Source of the DNA: JASJBU01 sp963797085
GTDB lineage: Bacteria > Pseudomonadota > Gammaproteobacteria > Chromatiales > Chromatiaceae
Reading direction: 5' to 3'
NCBI GenBank assembly: GCA_963797085.1
Contig: CAWCOA010000014.1
Coordinates: 40,188 to 104,187 of the forward strand
DNA: 64,000 nucleotides
Of the stretch, positions 35,617-44,675 are shown one piece after another. Under the pieces are notes generated by a model. The model was not told the DNA's origin. It saw only the letters and a list, made by a program, of their open reading frames with translations, and did no database searches. Made by a program: the position numbers and the translations under genes. Within the stretch, counting starts at the first letter, position 1. Every line of letters begins with the position of its first letter.

Positions 35617-36204
35617 TCACTTTGCTGTGGTGAGGAGGCGCATGATCGGAGGTTGGATAATCGGCACCAAAGCCATGTATGAATAGGCAGCTACCGCAAT
35701 CGCCCCAAGCAAATCTGGAGCAAGGCGGGAAGCAAGGAAAATGGCGGTTGGCCCATCTGCCCCACCAATTATGGCAATCGCCGAGGCATCTGACAGGGTG
35801 AAATTGAAACCTGGAACGGCATTAAGGGCCAACGCACCTATCAGGGTCACAAATATGCCAAATTGAGCTGCCGCACCCAATAATAGGGTCCAAGGCATGG
35901 CGATAAGCGCGCCAAAATCCGTCAATGCGCCCACGCCCATGAAAATAAGCAGCGGAAAAACCCCTGTTTCTATACCTATATGATAGATATGGCCCAATAA
36001 TCCATCTGCTCCACCGATGCCAGCCAGTGGAATGTTGCTCAATATCGCCCCAAAGCCAATCGGCAGCAGCAGCAGCGGTTCAAATTTTTTCACCACAGCC
36101 AGGTAGATAAGCAAGCCACCGACAAACATCATCAGCGCCTGTCCCCATTCCAGATTGGCAATCCCCGTGGACTGCCATAATGGTCCAAATCCGATCTCAA
36201 TCAT
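35617..36204 (-). CDS. oadB: Oxaloacetate decarboxylase beta subunit, N-terminal part (frameshifted)
   Basis: First half (195 residues) of OadB, the multi-span membrane subunit that drives Na+ export using decarboxylation of the biotin-bound carboxyl group. Conserved stretches: ALMMFVGGLLIYLAV, FEPLLLLPIGFGA, GVFPLLIFMGVGALTDF, and the Asp-containing IIGGADGPTAIFLASRLAP. Ends PPIMRLLTTAK then a stop; the family continues as KxERxxVMxQLR, found in the adjacent frame. Starts 3 bases after the oadA stop. Confidence 0.88.
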   Translation of the reverse strand: MIEIGFGPLWQSTGIANLEWGQALMMFVGGLLIYLAVVKKFEPLLLLPIGFGAILSNIPLAGIGGADGLLGHIYHIGIETGVFPLLIFMGVGALTDFGALIAMPWTLLLGAAAQFGIFVTLIGALALNAVPGFNFTLSDASAIAIIGGADGPTAIFLASRLAPDLLGAIAVAAYSYMALVPIIQPPIMRLLTTAK

Positions 36205-36207
36205 GGC

Positions 36208-37986
36208 TTAGGAAAGACTCACCAGTGGGGTGCCGACCTGAACTGCGTCACCCTCTTTAACCATTATCTCAGCGACCACCCCTGTAGATGTTGCTCGAAC
36301 ATCGGTCTCCATCTTCATTGCTTCTAGCACCATAACGACATCCCCGGAAGATACTTGCTGCCCTTTTGTAATCTTGATTTTATAGATGTTGCCGGCAAGG
36401 GGGGCATCGATTGTGCCAGCAGCAGGAGCCGGTGACTGGACCTTGGCAGCTGGGGTTTGGTGAACGCTGCTCACCTCTCCACCTGCCGTCACCTTGACAT
36501 TGTAAGTGACCCCATTGACTTCAACTTGATAGGCTTCCGTCCCACCCACCATTGGTTTTGCCGTCTGTTCTTCTTGAGGCTGCGGCTCACTCCCCGGTGC
36601 GGGTTCAAAGGCAGCAGGATTGTTTCGATTTTCAAGAAACTTCAATCCAACCTGGGGAAAAAGCGCATAGATGAGTACATCGTCAATCTGCTGATCTGCA
36701 ACAATGAGCTTGTGCTGCTTGACTAACTCACGGAATTCTATTGTGAGTTTATCCATTTCCGGTTCCAACAAATCAGCTGGACGACAGCTTATTGCCTCTT
36801 CACCCGGCTCAAGCACTTTGGCCTGCAATTCTTTATTTACTGGCGCGGGAGTGGCCCCATATTCACCCCGCAAAACGCCCGCCGCTTCTTTAGCAATGCT
36901 TTTATAGCGCTCACCAGTCAGCACATTGAGCACCGCTTGTGTTCCGACAATTTGTGAAGTGGGAGTAACCAATGGTATGTAGCCAAGATCTTTCCGAACT
37001 CTGGGGATCTCCTCCAGCACCTCATCCAGGCGTTCGTGAGCACCCTGCTCACGCAATTGATTCTCCATATTGGTTAACATGCCACCTGGAACCTGCGCTA
37101 CCAATATCCTCGAATCTATGCCTTTGAGCGCACCTTCGAACTTGGCGTATTTCTTACGCACTTCACGAAAATAGGCAGCAATCTCTTCCAATAAAAGCAG
37201 ATTCAAGCCTGTGTCACGTGGGGTTCCCTCTAATATCGCCACTACTGATTCCGTAGGAGAATGACCATAAGTCATACTCATCGATGATATGGCGGTATCC
37301 ACCATATCAATACCAGCCTCTGCGGCCTTGAGGGCCGTTGCGGTACTCATTCCCGTAGTCGCATGGCACTGCATGGCAATTGGAATGGAACAGGTGGATT
37401 TAAGTCGCGATACCAATTGTTCGGCCACATACGGCCTGAGCAGGCCAGCCATGTCCTTGATGCAGATAGAATCACAACCCATGGATTCCAAGTCTGACCC
37501 CATTTGCACCCAATAATCCAAGTCATGCACGGGGCTTACCGTGTAGGACATGGTCCCTTGCGCATGTTTTCCGGTTTTTAGCGTTGCCTTGACTGCGGTT
37601 TCAAGGTTTCGAAGGTCATTCATAGCATCGAAGATGCGGAATACATCCACCCCATTGGTCGCGGCGCGTTCGACAAACGCCTCAACCACATCATCTGCAT
37701 AATGCCTGTAACCAAGGATATTCTGTCCCCTCAGCAACATCTGCTGGGGAGTATTAGGCATGGCTGCTTTCAACTCACGAAGTCTCTCCCATGGGTCTTC
37801 TCCTAGAAAGCGGATACATGCATCAAATGTTGCGCCTCCCCAGGTCTCCAGTGACCAGAAGCCAATCTGATCCAGCTTATCTGCAATCGGCAGCATGTCT
37901 TCAATGCGCAATCTGGTTGCAAACAGCGATTGGTGGGCGTCGCGAAGTACGACATCTGTAATACCTAAAGGTTTGATTTCACTCAT
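36208..37986 (-). CDS. oadA: Oxaloacetate decarboxylase alpha subunit (biotin-carrying)
   Basis: A 592-residue carboxyltransferase. The N-terminal TIM barrel has TDVVLRDAHQSLFATRLR and CIKDMAGLLRPYVAE; the C terminus is a biotinyl domain with the modified Lys in VLEAMKMETDVRA, preceded by an Ala/Pro-rich linker. It decarboxylates oxaloacetate in complex with OadB and OadG. The start is MSEIKPLG (37986), as in the family; the longer frame to 38010 is not preferred. Confidence 0.94.
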   Translation of the reverse strand: MSEIKPLGITDVVLRDAHQSLFATRLRIEDMLPIADKLDQIGFWSLETWGGATFDACIRFLGEDPWERLRELKAAMPNTPQQMLLRGQNILGYRHYADDVVEAFVERAATNGVDVFRIFDAMNDLRNLETAVKATLKTGKHAQGTMSYTVSPVHDLDYWVQMGSDLESMGCDSICIKDMAGLLRPYVAEQLVSRLKSTCSIPIAMQCHATTGMSTATALKAAEAGIDMVDTAISSMSMTYGHSPTESVVAILEGTPRDTGLNLLLLEEIAAYFREVRKKYAKFEGALKGIDSRILVAQVPGGMLTNMENQLREQGAHERLDEVLEEIPRVRKDLGYIPLVTPTSQIVGTQAVLNVLTGERYKSIAKEAAGVLRGEYGATPAPVNKELQAKVLEPGEEAISCRPADLLEPEMDKLTIEFRELVKQHKLIVADQQIDDVLIYALFPQVGLKFLENRNNPAAFEPAPGSEPQPQEEQTAKPMVGGTEAYQVEVNGVTYNVKVTAGGEVSSVHQTPAAKVQSPAPAAGTIDAPLAGNIYKIKITKGQQVSSGDVVMVLEAMKMETDVRATSTGVVAEIMVKEGDAVQVGTPLVSLS

Positions 37987-38054
37987 ATATAACCACAGTT
38001 CAGGCCTCAACAGACCTGCATCGGATGGATGTTGTATTGGATTTTACAGCGATT

Positions 38055-38312
38055 TCAGCTATGCGTATTACGATAGCGAGTGATTGCCGCAGCGATTACC
38101 GCAACTACATCTCCTCTCACCTCACCGAGCAAATGTAAAGGTGGAGTTGATGTATCAGCTTCAGTTTGTTCCAAGCCTCGTTCCATACTGGCCATAGCGA
38201 ATTTTGACATCCCTAACATACTGAAAACTAAAAGCACCAGAAACATAAATACAATGCCCATACCCAGGAGCATCAGGTTCAAACCAGATAGTAAAAGATC
38301 TGTAATTGGCAT
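38055..38312 (-). CDS. oadG: Oxaloacetate decarboxylase gamma subunit
   Basis: An 85-residue OadG: one N-terminal transmembrane helix (GLNLMLLGMGIVFMFLVLLVF), a hydrophilic linker and the conserved C-terminal tail VVAVIAAAITRYRNTHS, which binds the alpha subunit and a metal. First gene of oadGAB. Confidence 0.92.
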   Translation of the reverse strand: MPITDLLLSGLNLMLLGMGIVFMFLVLLVFSMLGMSKFAMASMERGLEQTEADTSTPPLHLLGEVRGDVVAVIAAAITRYRNTHS

Positions 38313-38737
38313 AATTCAGAATACCAGCTCTATGTTAACGGTCTTTGTACGTGTCAGAGGTAGCATCATGTCAAGCAGTATACGCTTTAACTTACTTACA
38401 TTACTCCATGTTTTTTAAGTGATAAATGTTAATTATTTAGAATATCTATAATAAATATAGATTCTGATAATCAAAGAGGGAATCGAAATTGAACTCATTT
38501 ATAAGGCCTTTGAGATAGATAAAACCCAGCGGTTGCTAAGCCAACTGAGTCGGCATTTGATTGATGATTTCATCATTCAAACATGCACAATAATAGCCTG
38601 AAAACAGTTAGCATAGTACGCTACTCGCTCGAACTATCCCATTCTGTCTAATGTTTCTAACTGCTTGCGAGCTATTCATAAATACAGATTATAACCCTTC
38701 AAATAAAAAGTGATTGACTACTATAAAGAGTCTATTG
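38313..38737. promoter_or_regulatory. Divergent AT-rich promoter region
   Basis: About 425 bp between oadG and maf. A small inverted repeat ATCTATA-5-TATAGAT at 38444-38462 lies in very AT-rich DNA and may be a regulator site. An unstarted frame (about 38470-38601) is protein-like but lacks a start codon and is not called. No RNA gene seen. Confidence 0.4.
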
Positions 38738-39355
38738 ATGCCATTAATCCCTTCATTCCGTCAAACACAGCTTATATTAGGTTCAACATCCCCATTTAGG
38801 CGTGAACTTTTGCATAAACTTGGCATTAGTTTCGATACAGCAGCGCCGGATATAGACGAGCTTCCCGAACCTTTAGAACAACCGGAGGCCTTGGTTCAGC
38901 GTCTGGCTCGACTCAAAGCCATTGCTGTTGCAGAAAGTTATCCAAACGCCCTGATAATCGGTTCTGATCAGGTTGCCACAATCGGTGGAATGATATTAGG
39001 CAAACCGGGCTCTCATGAGAAAGCGGTTCAACAGTTAACCTTAGCGTCAGGAAAAAAAGTCACCTTTTATACTGGTTTGTGCCTCTTGAACAGCGCTACA
39101 GAAAATACCCAGGTCAGCTGCGAATCTTTCATTGTGTATTTCCGTGACTTGGATAGCGAAGAGATCAACAACTATCTGCTTCGAGAAAAACCTTATAACT
39201 GTGCAGGATCGTTCAAGTCAGAAGGACTTGGCATTACGTTGTTCAGAAAAATGCAGGGCGACGACCCTAATTCTTTAATTGGCCTACCCCTCATACGCTT
39301 AGTAGATATGTTGAAGAATGAAGGCTTAGAACCCTTGAAGTTGCATATCGAATAA
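38738..39355 (+). CDS. maf: Maf-like nucleotide pyrophosphatase (YceF type)
   Basis: A 205-residue Maf/HAM1-fold protein hydrolysing non-canonical nucleotides (YceF acts on 7-methyl-GTP). Motifs: ILGSTSPFRRELLHKLG, DELPEP, IIGSDQVATI and CAGSFKSEGLGI. The family's catalytic Asp is in GSDQV. The start is ATG 38738 with AAAGAG eight bases upstream; the TTG at 38714 is less likely. In many gammaproteobacteria it adjoins yceD; here oadGAB stands between. Confidence 0.9.
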   Translation: MPLIPSFRQTQLILGSTSPFRRELLHKLGISFDTAAPDIDELPEPLEQPEALVQRLARLKAIAVAESYPNALIIGSDQVATIGGMILGKPGSHEKAVQQLTLASGKKVTFYTGLCLLNSATENTQVSCESFIVYFRDLDSEEINNYLLREKPYNCAGSFKSEGLGITLFRKMQGDDPNSLIGLPLIRLVDMLKNEGLEPLKLHIE

Positions 39356-39367
39356 CTTGTTGGTGGG

Positions 39368-40285
39368 TTAAAACACAAGCTCTTCAACTGCTTTCGTGTC
39401 TTCCTCCATATCCTGGTTTTTTTCTAGTTCAGCATTGATGAAAACTTTTGAAAAAGCCTTCACAGACTGATAATCCAGATGTGCAAGTGGGTGATCTGTG
39501 CCTTTATGTGCCAAGATATTTGCCACCTGAACCAGATCTACATAGTCTACTGGCGCATCCCCTGTATCTCGGGATAGATTCTCGTGCTCCAAGGCAACCT
39601 CAACAACTTTCTCGTCGAACTTCCAGAGCTTGATAATGCTGCTGCCCAACTGGGGATGGAGTTTAAGCAAGAGGCGGTCAAGAAAATCAGGATTTTCGCT
39701 CAACTCTTCATATTCACAGGCTTTTATGAGTAACGGAATTTTACCGATGTCATGTACTAAACCTGCCACCAGGGCTACATCAGGATCGAGTCTCGGGTGA
39801 TCTTTTGCCAGTATCGCCGCCTGGGCACCCACTTTAACGGAATGAGTCCATAATTCTTCCATACGCTGTTCTATTGCTTTAATTGGCGTACGAAACACTT
39901 CCTTCATAGAGACTGCATATACAGCATTCTTTACGCGTTGAAATCCAATTCGGGTAATAGCCAGCTTGATAGCCGTTACTGTATGCGTGCCACGATACAA
40001 TGGACTATTTGCATAGCGGATCAGCCTTGCGGTTAGTGCTGCATCCTTTGAAATAACTTTTTCTAAATCCGCCGCTGAACTGCCTGCATCATTGATCACC
40101 AGAAGCGCTTCGAATGCAAGTGTAGGCAAAGTTGGGAGGTATATATTATTGGTGCGAAGGTCCTCCCGGACCGCACCGACAAACTCTTTTACGGAAAAAG
40201 ATTCCATCTCCCGCTTTGCACGTTCTTCGGGAGTCTCCACGGTGACAGTTTCACCGTCTGAAAGCTGAAAGACTGATTTAGGCAT
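39368..40285 (-). CDS. HDOD-domain protein
   Basis: A 305-residue protein with an N-terminal short region ending VREDLRTNNIYLPTLP and a HDOD domain (about 50-245): VISKDAALTARLIRYANSPLY, ALVAGLVHDIGKIPL and LLKLHPQLG. HDOD proteins are signalling outputs, related to HD-domain phosphohydrolases but usually without the full metal site. Here HD is kept in LVHDIGK. Next to a REC/GGDEF-like protein on the other strand, consistent with a regulatory pair; partner not proven. Confidence 0.87.
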   Translation of the reverse strand: MPKSVFQLSDGETVTVETPEERAKREMESFSVKEFVGAVREDLRTNNIYLPTLPTLAFEALLVINDAGSSAADLEKVISKDAALTARLIRYANSPLYRGTHTVTAIKLAITRIGFQRVKNAVYAVSMKEVFRTPIKAIEQRMEELWTHSVKVGAQAAILAKDHPRLDPDVALVAGLVHDIGKIPLLIKACEYEELSENPDFLDRLLLKLHPQLGSSIIKLWKFDEKVVEVALEHENLSRDTGDAPVDYVDLVQVANILAHKGTDHPLAHLDYQSVKAFSKVFINAELEKNQDMEEDTKAVEELVF

Positions 40286-40612
40286 GGTAACGCTTAGGTC
40301 GGCAAGGTATGGATAAAAGTTTAGGCAGTAAGAAATACCAGTCGACTCGATTTCTACACTGTACTGGTATCAGTTCAAGAATCCAACAATCCGCACCTAT
40401 CTGAATGGTATTTTTCCTTGAAGGTGTTCTCAAAATGTCTCCGATGCTGTTTATTAATAAACAGATTAAGCATAAGAATTCAATGAGTAAGAAAATACTT
40501 ATATTCAAGACTCATGAAAGAGCATCTTAAGAATAATCAATAATTGCCGAATATATCTGGTGTTAGAAATCTTCATCAACCATGACTCAGATAGACATTT
40601 CGGTAGACAATC

Positions 40613-42778
40613 GTGAGCCTAGACCAAGTTGTGAATTCTGTCAGAAATCAACACAATAATAAGCCGTCGATTCTTATCGTAGACGATTCCAGGGTGGTGC
40701 GCGTTTCACTTAAAAATATTCTTCAGGAAAATTATGAAGTCATCGAGGCCGATTCTGGCGAGAAGGCCTGGGAGATATTACTTGATCAGCCGCTAATAAG
40801 GTTGGTATTTTCCGACTTATCCATGCCAAAAATGAATGGTATTGAATTACTCCGAAAACTACGTCTCTGCAACGACGAAAAAATCTGCAATACACCCTTC
40901 ATCGTAATAACCGGCAAGGAAGAAAAACAGGAAACTCGTTCGCAATTGCTCGAAGAAGGTGCAAATGACCTGGTAACCAAGCCATTTGATTCTACAAACA
41001 TTTCTGAATTAGCCAGAAGTTACACTGCACAGAATTCAAGCTCTACACAAAAGTCTCCATCAGAGGATGAAGAGAATCTCGACGGAATCTCCAATAAAGT
41101 CGTTTTTTCACAAAGCGCGCGGAAAGAACTCTCATTTGCGATAAGGAATAAAAATGAACTGGCTTTACTGTTACTAAAACTTGACCATTTCGAAATCATA
41201 ACAAAACATTACAGTGATCCTGCAATTGAGCACATACTAATAACAACAGCAGAGATCATTCGATCTCAAACGCGTATAGAGGACCTGACAGCCTATTTTG
41301 GCAAGGGAACGTTCGCTATTTTACTGCCTGCGTCAAATTCAGTCGGAACGAAGTACTTGGGTCGCAGAATTCTCTCTGACCTTCATGCCAAAAAGTTTTA
41401 TTTGGGGGAATCGGATACTACCGTTACTGCGAGCATAGGCATATCTGCGCCGGAAATTAAACCGGGAATCACATTTGGCAGCCTCTTGAATATCGCAGAT
41501 CAACGATTGCAGGCGGCAATCAATGCGGGAGGAAACAGGGTCGTAGACAAGGGTAATGCGTCAGTAACGCCTGTCAGCACCCTGCTTTTCAACAGCCCTG
41601 AAACTGACCCTCAAGATCGGGAAATAATCAAACAGACCGATATTTCCATGCGCAAACTGGCTGAACAGGAGGTGCAGAATATCAAGGAGAGTACTGGACA
41701 TGTAGAAAACGGCACATCGTATGATGCAGATATCAGCAATCTGAATGATGCACTATTGATAGCGGAACATGAGAATCGACTCTTAAAAGAGGAAATATTT
41801 AAGTTACAGAAACAACAAGAAGATTCAGAAATACTAAAAAAACAGCTATATGAAACTGATGCCATGCAACAGCAAACACGGCTCATATTGCAGCAGCTAA
41901 GATCCGATTTTGAGGCGATGCGTGTACGTGCGGAAACTGCTGAATCCAACCAGAACCAACTTCTGGAGACCGATACAGATCGTTCCATCATCGAAGAGCA
42001 TTTATTAGAAGAAAGCGAGCAAATACACGATCAGCTTGCCCAAGCAAATCAGAAAATCGAGATAACACAGCAGGCATTTCAAGCAGCGGAAGTTGAACTC
42101 TCCAATTTAAAACAAGAATTAAAACAACAAAAAGAATTTTTTGAAATTGAGCTGGCAGATGAACACATGATGCGGTCAATCGCAGAGAAAAAATTAGCTG
42201 ATTTAGAAGAAAAAATAGCTCATTCAGGGCTAGAGGCACAGTCAATTGTTCTAACAGCAGCACCAACAATTACGCCTGTCGTTAAAACAGCAGAAAGTGC
42301 AATAAATACAGTTTCCAATCAGCCTCCGGTTCCATCAACGCCACAAGGCGCCACACTCAAAAAACCCACAGAGCCAAAGAGAATCACGACACGCACAAAA
42401 GACCCCGGCAAACGAAGACGATCATGGCCATTCAAAATACTCATATCAACGATATGTATCCTGCTTGGATTAGTCAGTATTAAAATATGGGATGGTTACT
42501 CACCAAAAATAACCAATACACAAACAGACAACGGTCAATTGAACTTGACTGCGAAGGCGACTGCCCCAGACATCTCAACGAATGACACTGTTTATAACCA
42601 AAGTGAAGAGATTGAAACGAGCAACCTTATTCTTCGCGGCGGACAAAGCACTGGTAACTCAAGCAGAGAAAGTAACTCTCTCGAGTCGCCACAACAGGAA
42701 GAGGCAAAACTACAGGCCGAATTGAATATTCGGCAAATGGCGGAAGATGAATTTTTGCTCTTATCGAATGATAGATAA
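40613..42778 (+). CDS. REC, degenerate-GGDEF, coiled-coil and transmembrane protein
   Basis: A 721-residue protein. The N-terminal receiver (about 18-140) has LIVDDSRVVRVSLKNIL, phospho-acceptor Asp in VFSDLSMPKMNG and the Lys in VTKPF. A diguanylate-cyclase fold follows (about 180-325), but the active-site loop is YFGKGTFAIL instead of GGDEF/GGEEF, so it should be inactive. A long coiled coil (about 380-560, many Gln/Glu/Leu) leads to one transmembrane helix in PFKILISTICILLGLVSI and a polar tail. The GTG start is the first in frame; no clear ribosome-binding site. The order (receiver first, membrane helix near the C terminus) is unusual. Confidence 0.88.
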   Translation: MSLDQVVNSVRNQHNNKPSILIVDDSRVVRVSLKNILQENYEVIEADSGEKAWEILLDQPLIRLVFSDLSMPKMNGIELLRKLRLCNDEKICNTPFIVITGKEEKQETRSQLLEEGANDLVTKPFDSTNISELARSYTAQNSSSTQKSPSEDEENLDGISNKVVFSQSARKELSFAIRNKNELALLLLKLDHFEIITKHYSDPAIEHILITTAEIIRSQTRIEDLTAYFGKGTFAILLPASNSVGTKYLGRRILSDLHAKKFYLGESDTTVTASIGISAPEIKPGITFGSLLNIADQRLQAAINAGGNRVVDKGNASVTPVSTLLFNSPETDPQDREIIKQTDISMRKLAEQEVQNIKESTGHVENGTSYDADISNLNDALLIAEHENRLLKEEIFKLQKQQEDSEILKKQLYETDAMQQQTRLILQQLRSDFEAMRVRAETAESNQNQLLETDTDRSIIEEHLLEESEQIHDQLAQANQKIEITQQAFQAAEVELSNLKQELKQQKEFFEIELADEHMMRSIAEKKLADLEEKIAHSGLEAQSIVLTAAPTITPVVKTAESAINTVSNQPPVPSTPQGATLKKPTEPKRITTRTKDPGKRRRSWPFKILISTICILLGLVSIKIWDGYSPKITNTQTDNGQLNLTAKATAPDISTNDTVYNQSEEIETSNLILRGGQSTGNSSRESNSLESPQQEEAKLQAELNIRQMAEDEFLLLSNDR

Positions 42779-42842
42779 TGCGGAATATCTGAGACAAAAG
42801 CCGCCTACTGACTGTTGTGGAATATTCAAATGCATCAACAAT

Positions 42843-43283
42843 CTATTCATCACTTGTGTATTCAAATATATTGGCATGCAGCGGCCAGCCTGATTGATCG
42901 ATCACAAAAACAGTCCATTTCCCCAGCATTGACGGATTAAGCGTCTTCTTAGAAAAAACACGCCAACGCGGTCCTTCCACCATAAATGAAACTTCACTGA
43001 TCACCTGGCCATTATGCTCCCAGCGATGAGTGACTTTTCTGCCTTGCAGCTGTCTCAGTTCGGTAAAATAGTAGAGGCTGGTGATGGAATTATCGAGCTT
43101 AAGCACATTATCAATTGGCTCTCTGTTCAAGACTCCCCGGGTGAATTGTGCGCGGGAGACTTCAGCTTCTGGCACTGGTGATGAAATCATCTCTGTGGCA
43201 TTTGCAGTCACCGGCCATAGAAAAATCAAAATCAACACAATTGAAAGATGAGATTTATTCGTAGCGGATTGTTGTGATTCCAT
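42843..43283 (-). CDS. Exported DUF2914-domain protein
   Basis: A 146-residue protein with a signal peptide (about 1-30, VLILIFLWPVTANA) and the DUF2914 domain: SRAQFTRGVLNREPID, YYFTELRQLQGRKVTHRWEH and FMVEGPRWRVFSKKTL, then GKWTVFVIDQSG. Function is not known; Trp and Arg-rich motifs suggest a ligand-binding periplasmic domain. The start is the ATG at 43283, with AAGG upstream; GTG at 43289 is possible. Confidence 0.8.
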   Translation of the reverse strand: MESQQSATNKSHLSIVLILIFLWPVTANATEMISSPVPEAEVSRAQFTRGVLNREPIDNVLKLDNSITSLYYFTELRQLQGRKVTHRWEHNGQVISEVSFMVEGPRWRVFSKKTLNPSMLGKWTVFVIDQSGWPLHANIFEYTSDE

Positions 43284-43409
43284 GGACACAGCCTTTATTT
43301 CATATTAATTATCATGCTCAAAATATGATCTTGTCTATCTTGAATTATGCATTGAATTGCTTAACCATTACCTGACTTATTCCACAACAACGGCATCGAG
43401 CCGAAAAAA

Positions 43410-44093
43410 TCAACGCTTCAGTATCTGTAACCAGCGCCAAAAATTGAGTAATCCGGCAAGTGAGCCTGACAGATAGGTAAACGCGGCGGCTCGCAGGATT
43501 TTCTCAGCGCCTTTGTATTGCTCAGGTGTGAGGTAACCTGATTTTAGTAGCGGCAGGGCTTTTTTAAAACTGGCATCTAATTCCACAGGTAAAGTGACTA
43601 GTTGCACTAGGACATTTATGCCCATCACCAGAAAGGCAGCCAGTAGTGAAACCAACCCGGCAGCTGGAGCACGACTTGCGAGTGTCAACACGGGCGCAAT
43701 GAACAGCAAAAAAGACCCGACCCTCTGTGACACAGCGGCAAGTTGCACCAGACGGGTACGCCAGCGTAGCAGTGGATCATCACTGGCATGTTGTATGGCA
43801 TGCCCGACTTCATGTGCGGCTGTTGTTATTGCGGTAAGGCTTCGGCCAGCATGTTTGTCAGCGGTCAGGCGAACTGCTCGGGCCTTAGGGTCATAGTGAT
43901 CGCCGCTTTCGGTGATTTCTACCTTGACTCCTTCCAGATTAAACCGATCGAGCAAATGTCTGGCCAACTCCCCACCGTTACCGGGAAAATTATCCTCAGG
44001 AGAGCGATTATATTTAGCCATCACCCTGGTTACCCAGAGCTGTGGCCCAAGGATCAGCAGCAGCAACAGAACAACAATTATGAGAATATGCAT
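43410..44093 (-). CDS. Membrane zinc metallopeptidase (YugP-like)
   Basis: A 227-residue membrane peptidase of the neutral-zinc-peptidase group. It has an N-terminal helix (about 3-20), the zincin motif HEVGHAIQH (in ITTAAHEVGHAIQHASDD), and further hydrophobic segments (about 130-190). The family is widespread and poorly characterised; substrate unknown. Confidence 0.88.
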   Translation of the reverse strand: MHILIIVVLLLLLILGPQLWVTRVMAKYNRSPEDNFPGNGGELARHLLDRFNLEGVKVEITESGDHYDPKARAVRLTADKHAGRSLTAITTAAHEVGHAIQHASDDPLLRWRTRLVQLAAVSQRVGSFLLFIAPVLTLASRAPAAGLVSLLAAFLVMGINVLVQLVTLPVELDASFKKALPLLKSGYLTPEQYKGAEKILRAAAFTYLSGSLAGLLNFWRWLQILKR

Positions 44094-44141
44094 TGTTGTT
44101 AAACCACGCTTACTGAGAAATGAGGTTAAGGAATGATATAC

Positions 44142-44174
44142 ATACCCATCCTCCGATTCATGGAGGATGGGTAT
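44142..44174. terminator. Perfect 13-bp hairpin
   Basis: ATACCCATCCTCC with GGAGGATGGGTAT around a 7-base loop, in the gap between the FmdB-like gene and the peptidase gene. No T-run on either strand. It could be a terminator-like or protein-binding palindrome. Confidence 0.5.
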
Positions 44175-44264
44175 CGAGGCATTTTATCTCTACCAGGAGA
44201 TGTCATAGCTACTCATCTGGATAGATCCAGCCTGATTAGATAGACCTGCTTGTGAGCTGGATGG

Positions 44265-44522
44265 CTATTCTGTCAGACCACATCTTCCAGAGGGGCAACA
44301 AGCACCGGATGAGCAGGCAGGTTCGGGATTTGTGAGACTTGCACTGCTGATGAATGCACCGCCGCTGATCAAGCGACGCACCGGCGTCTCGACTGGGGTG
44401 TCACCTATTTCCAGGCCAGCCTTTTCACAGAGCTCACCCCAGCAATTCAAGCCCTCACTCATGCCGTGTCTAACTTCCACTTTTTGACCGTTGGTGTCAC
44501 AAAAATAATCATAAGTCGGCAT
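44265..44522 (-). CDS. FmdB-like small zinc-ribbon protein
   Basis: An 85-residue protein beginning MPTYDYFCDTNGQKVEV, the start typical of FmdB-type regulators. The second Cys pair of the ribbon is replaced by a later Cys cluster at the C terminus (ACSSGACCPSGRCG), so metal binding may differ. Role unknown; the name follows family similarity only. The preceding Met (44525) is equally possible as a start. Confidence 0.75.
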   Translation of the reverse strand: MPTYDYFCDTNGQKVEVRHGMSEGLNCWGELCEKAGLEIGDTPVETPVRRLISGGAFISSASLTNPEPACSSGACCPSGRCGLTE

Positions 44523-44675
44523 CATTGACCTCCAGATGCTAAATATTCCTAAACTAATTGAGGCTTGATCCAGCCTACCCTCAATTGTGGCAGCGCATAC
44601 CTGACGCCCCGTCTCCTATTTCATACGATGGAAGTAACACTTGGAGCCTATCACAGGCTCTGGTAACTTCATCAC

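Noticed and set aside
38470..38601. Protein-like frame in the oadG-maf gap
   Set aside because: No ATG, GTG or TTG start in frame, and it is short.
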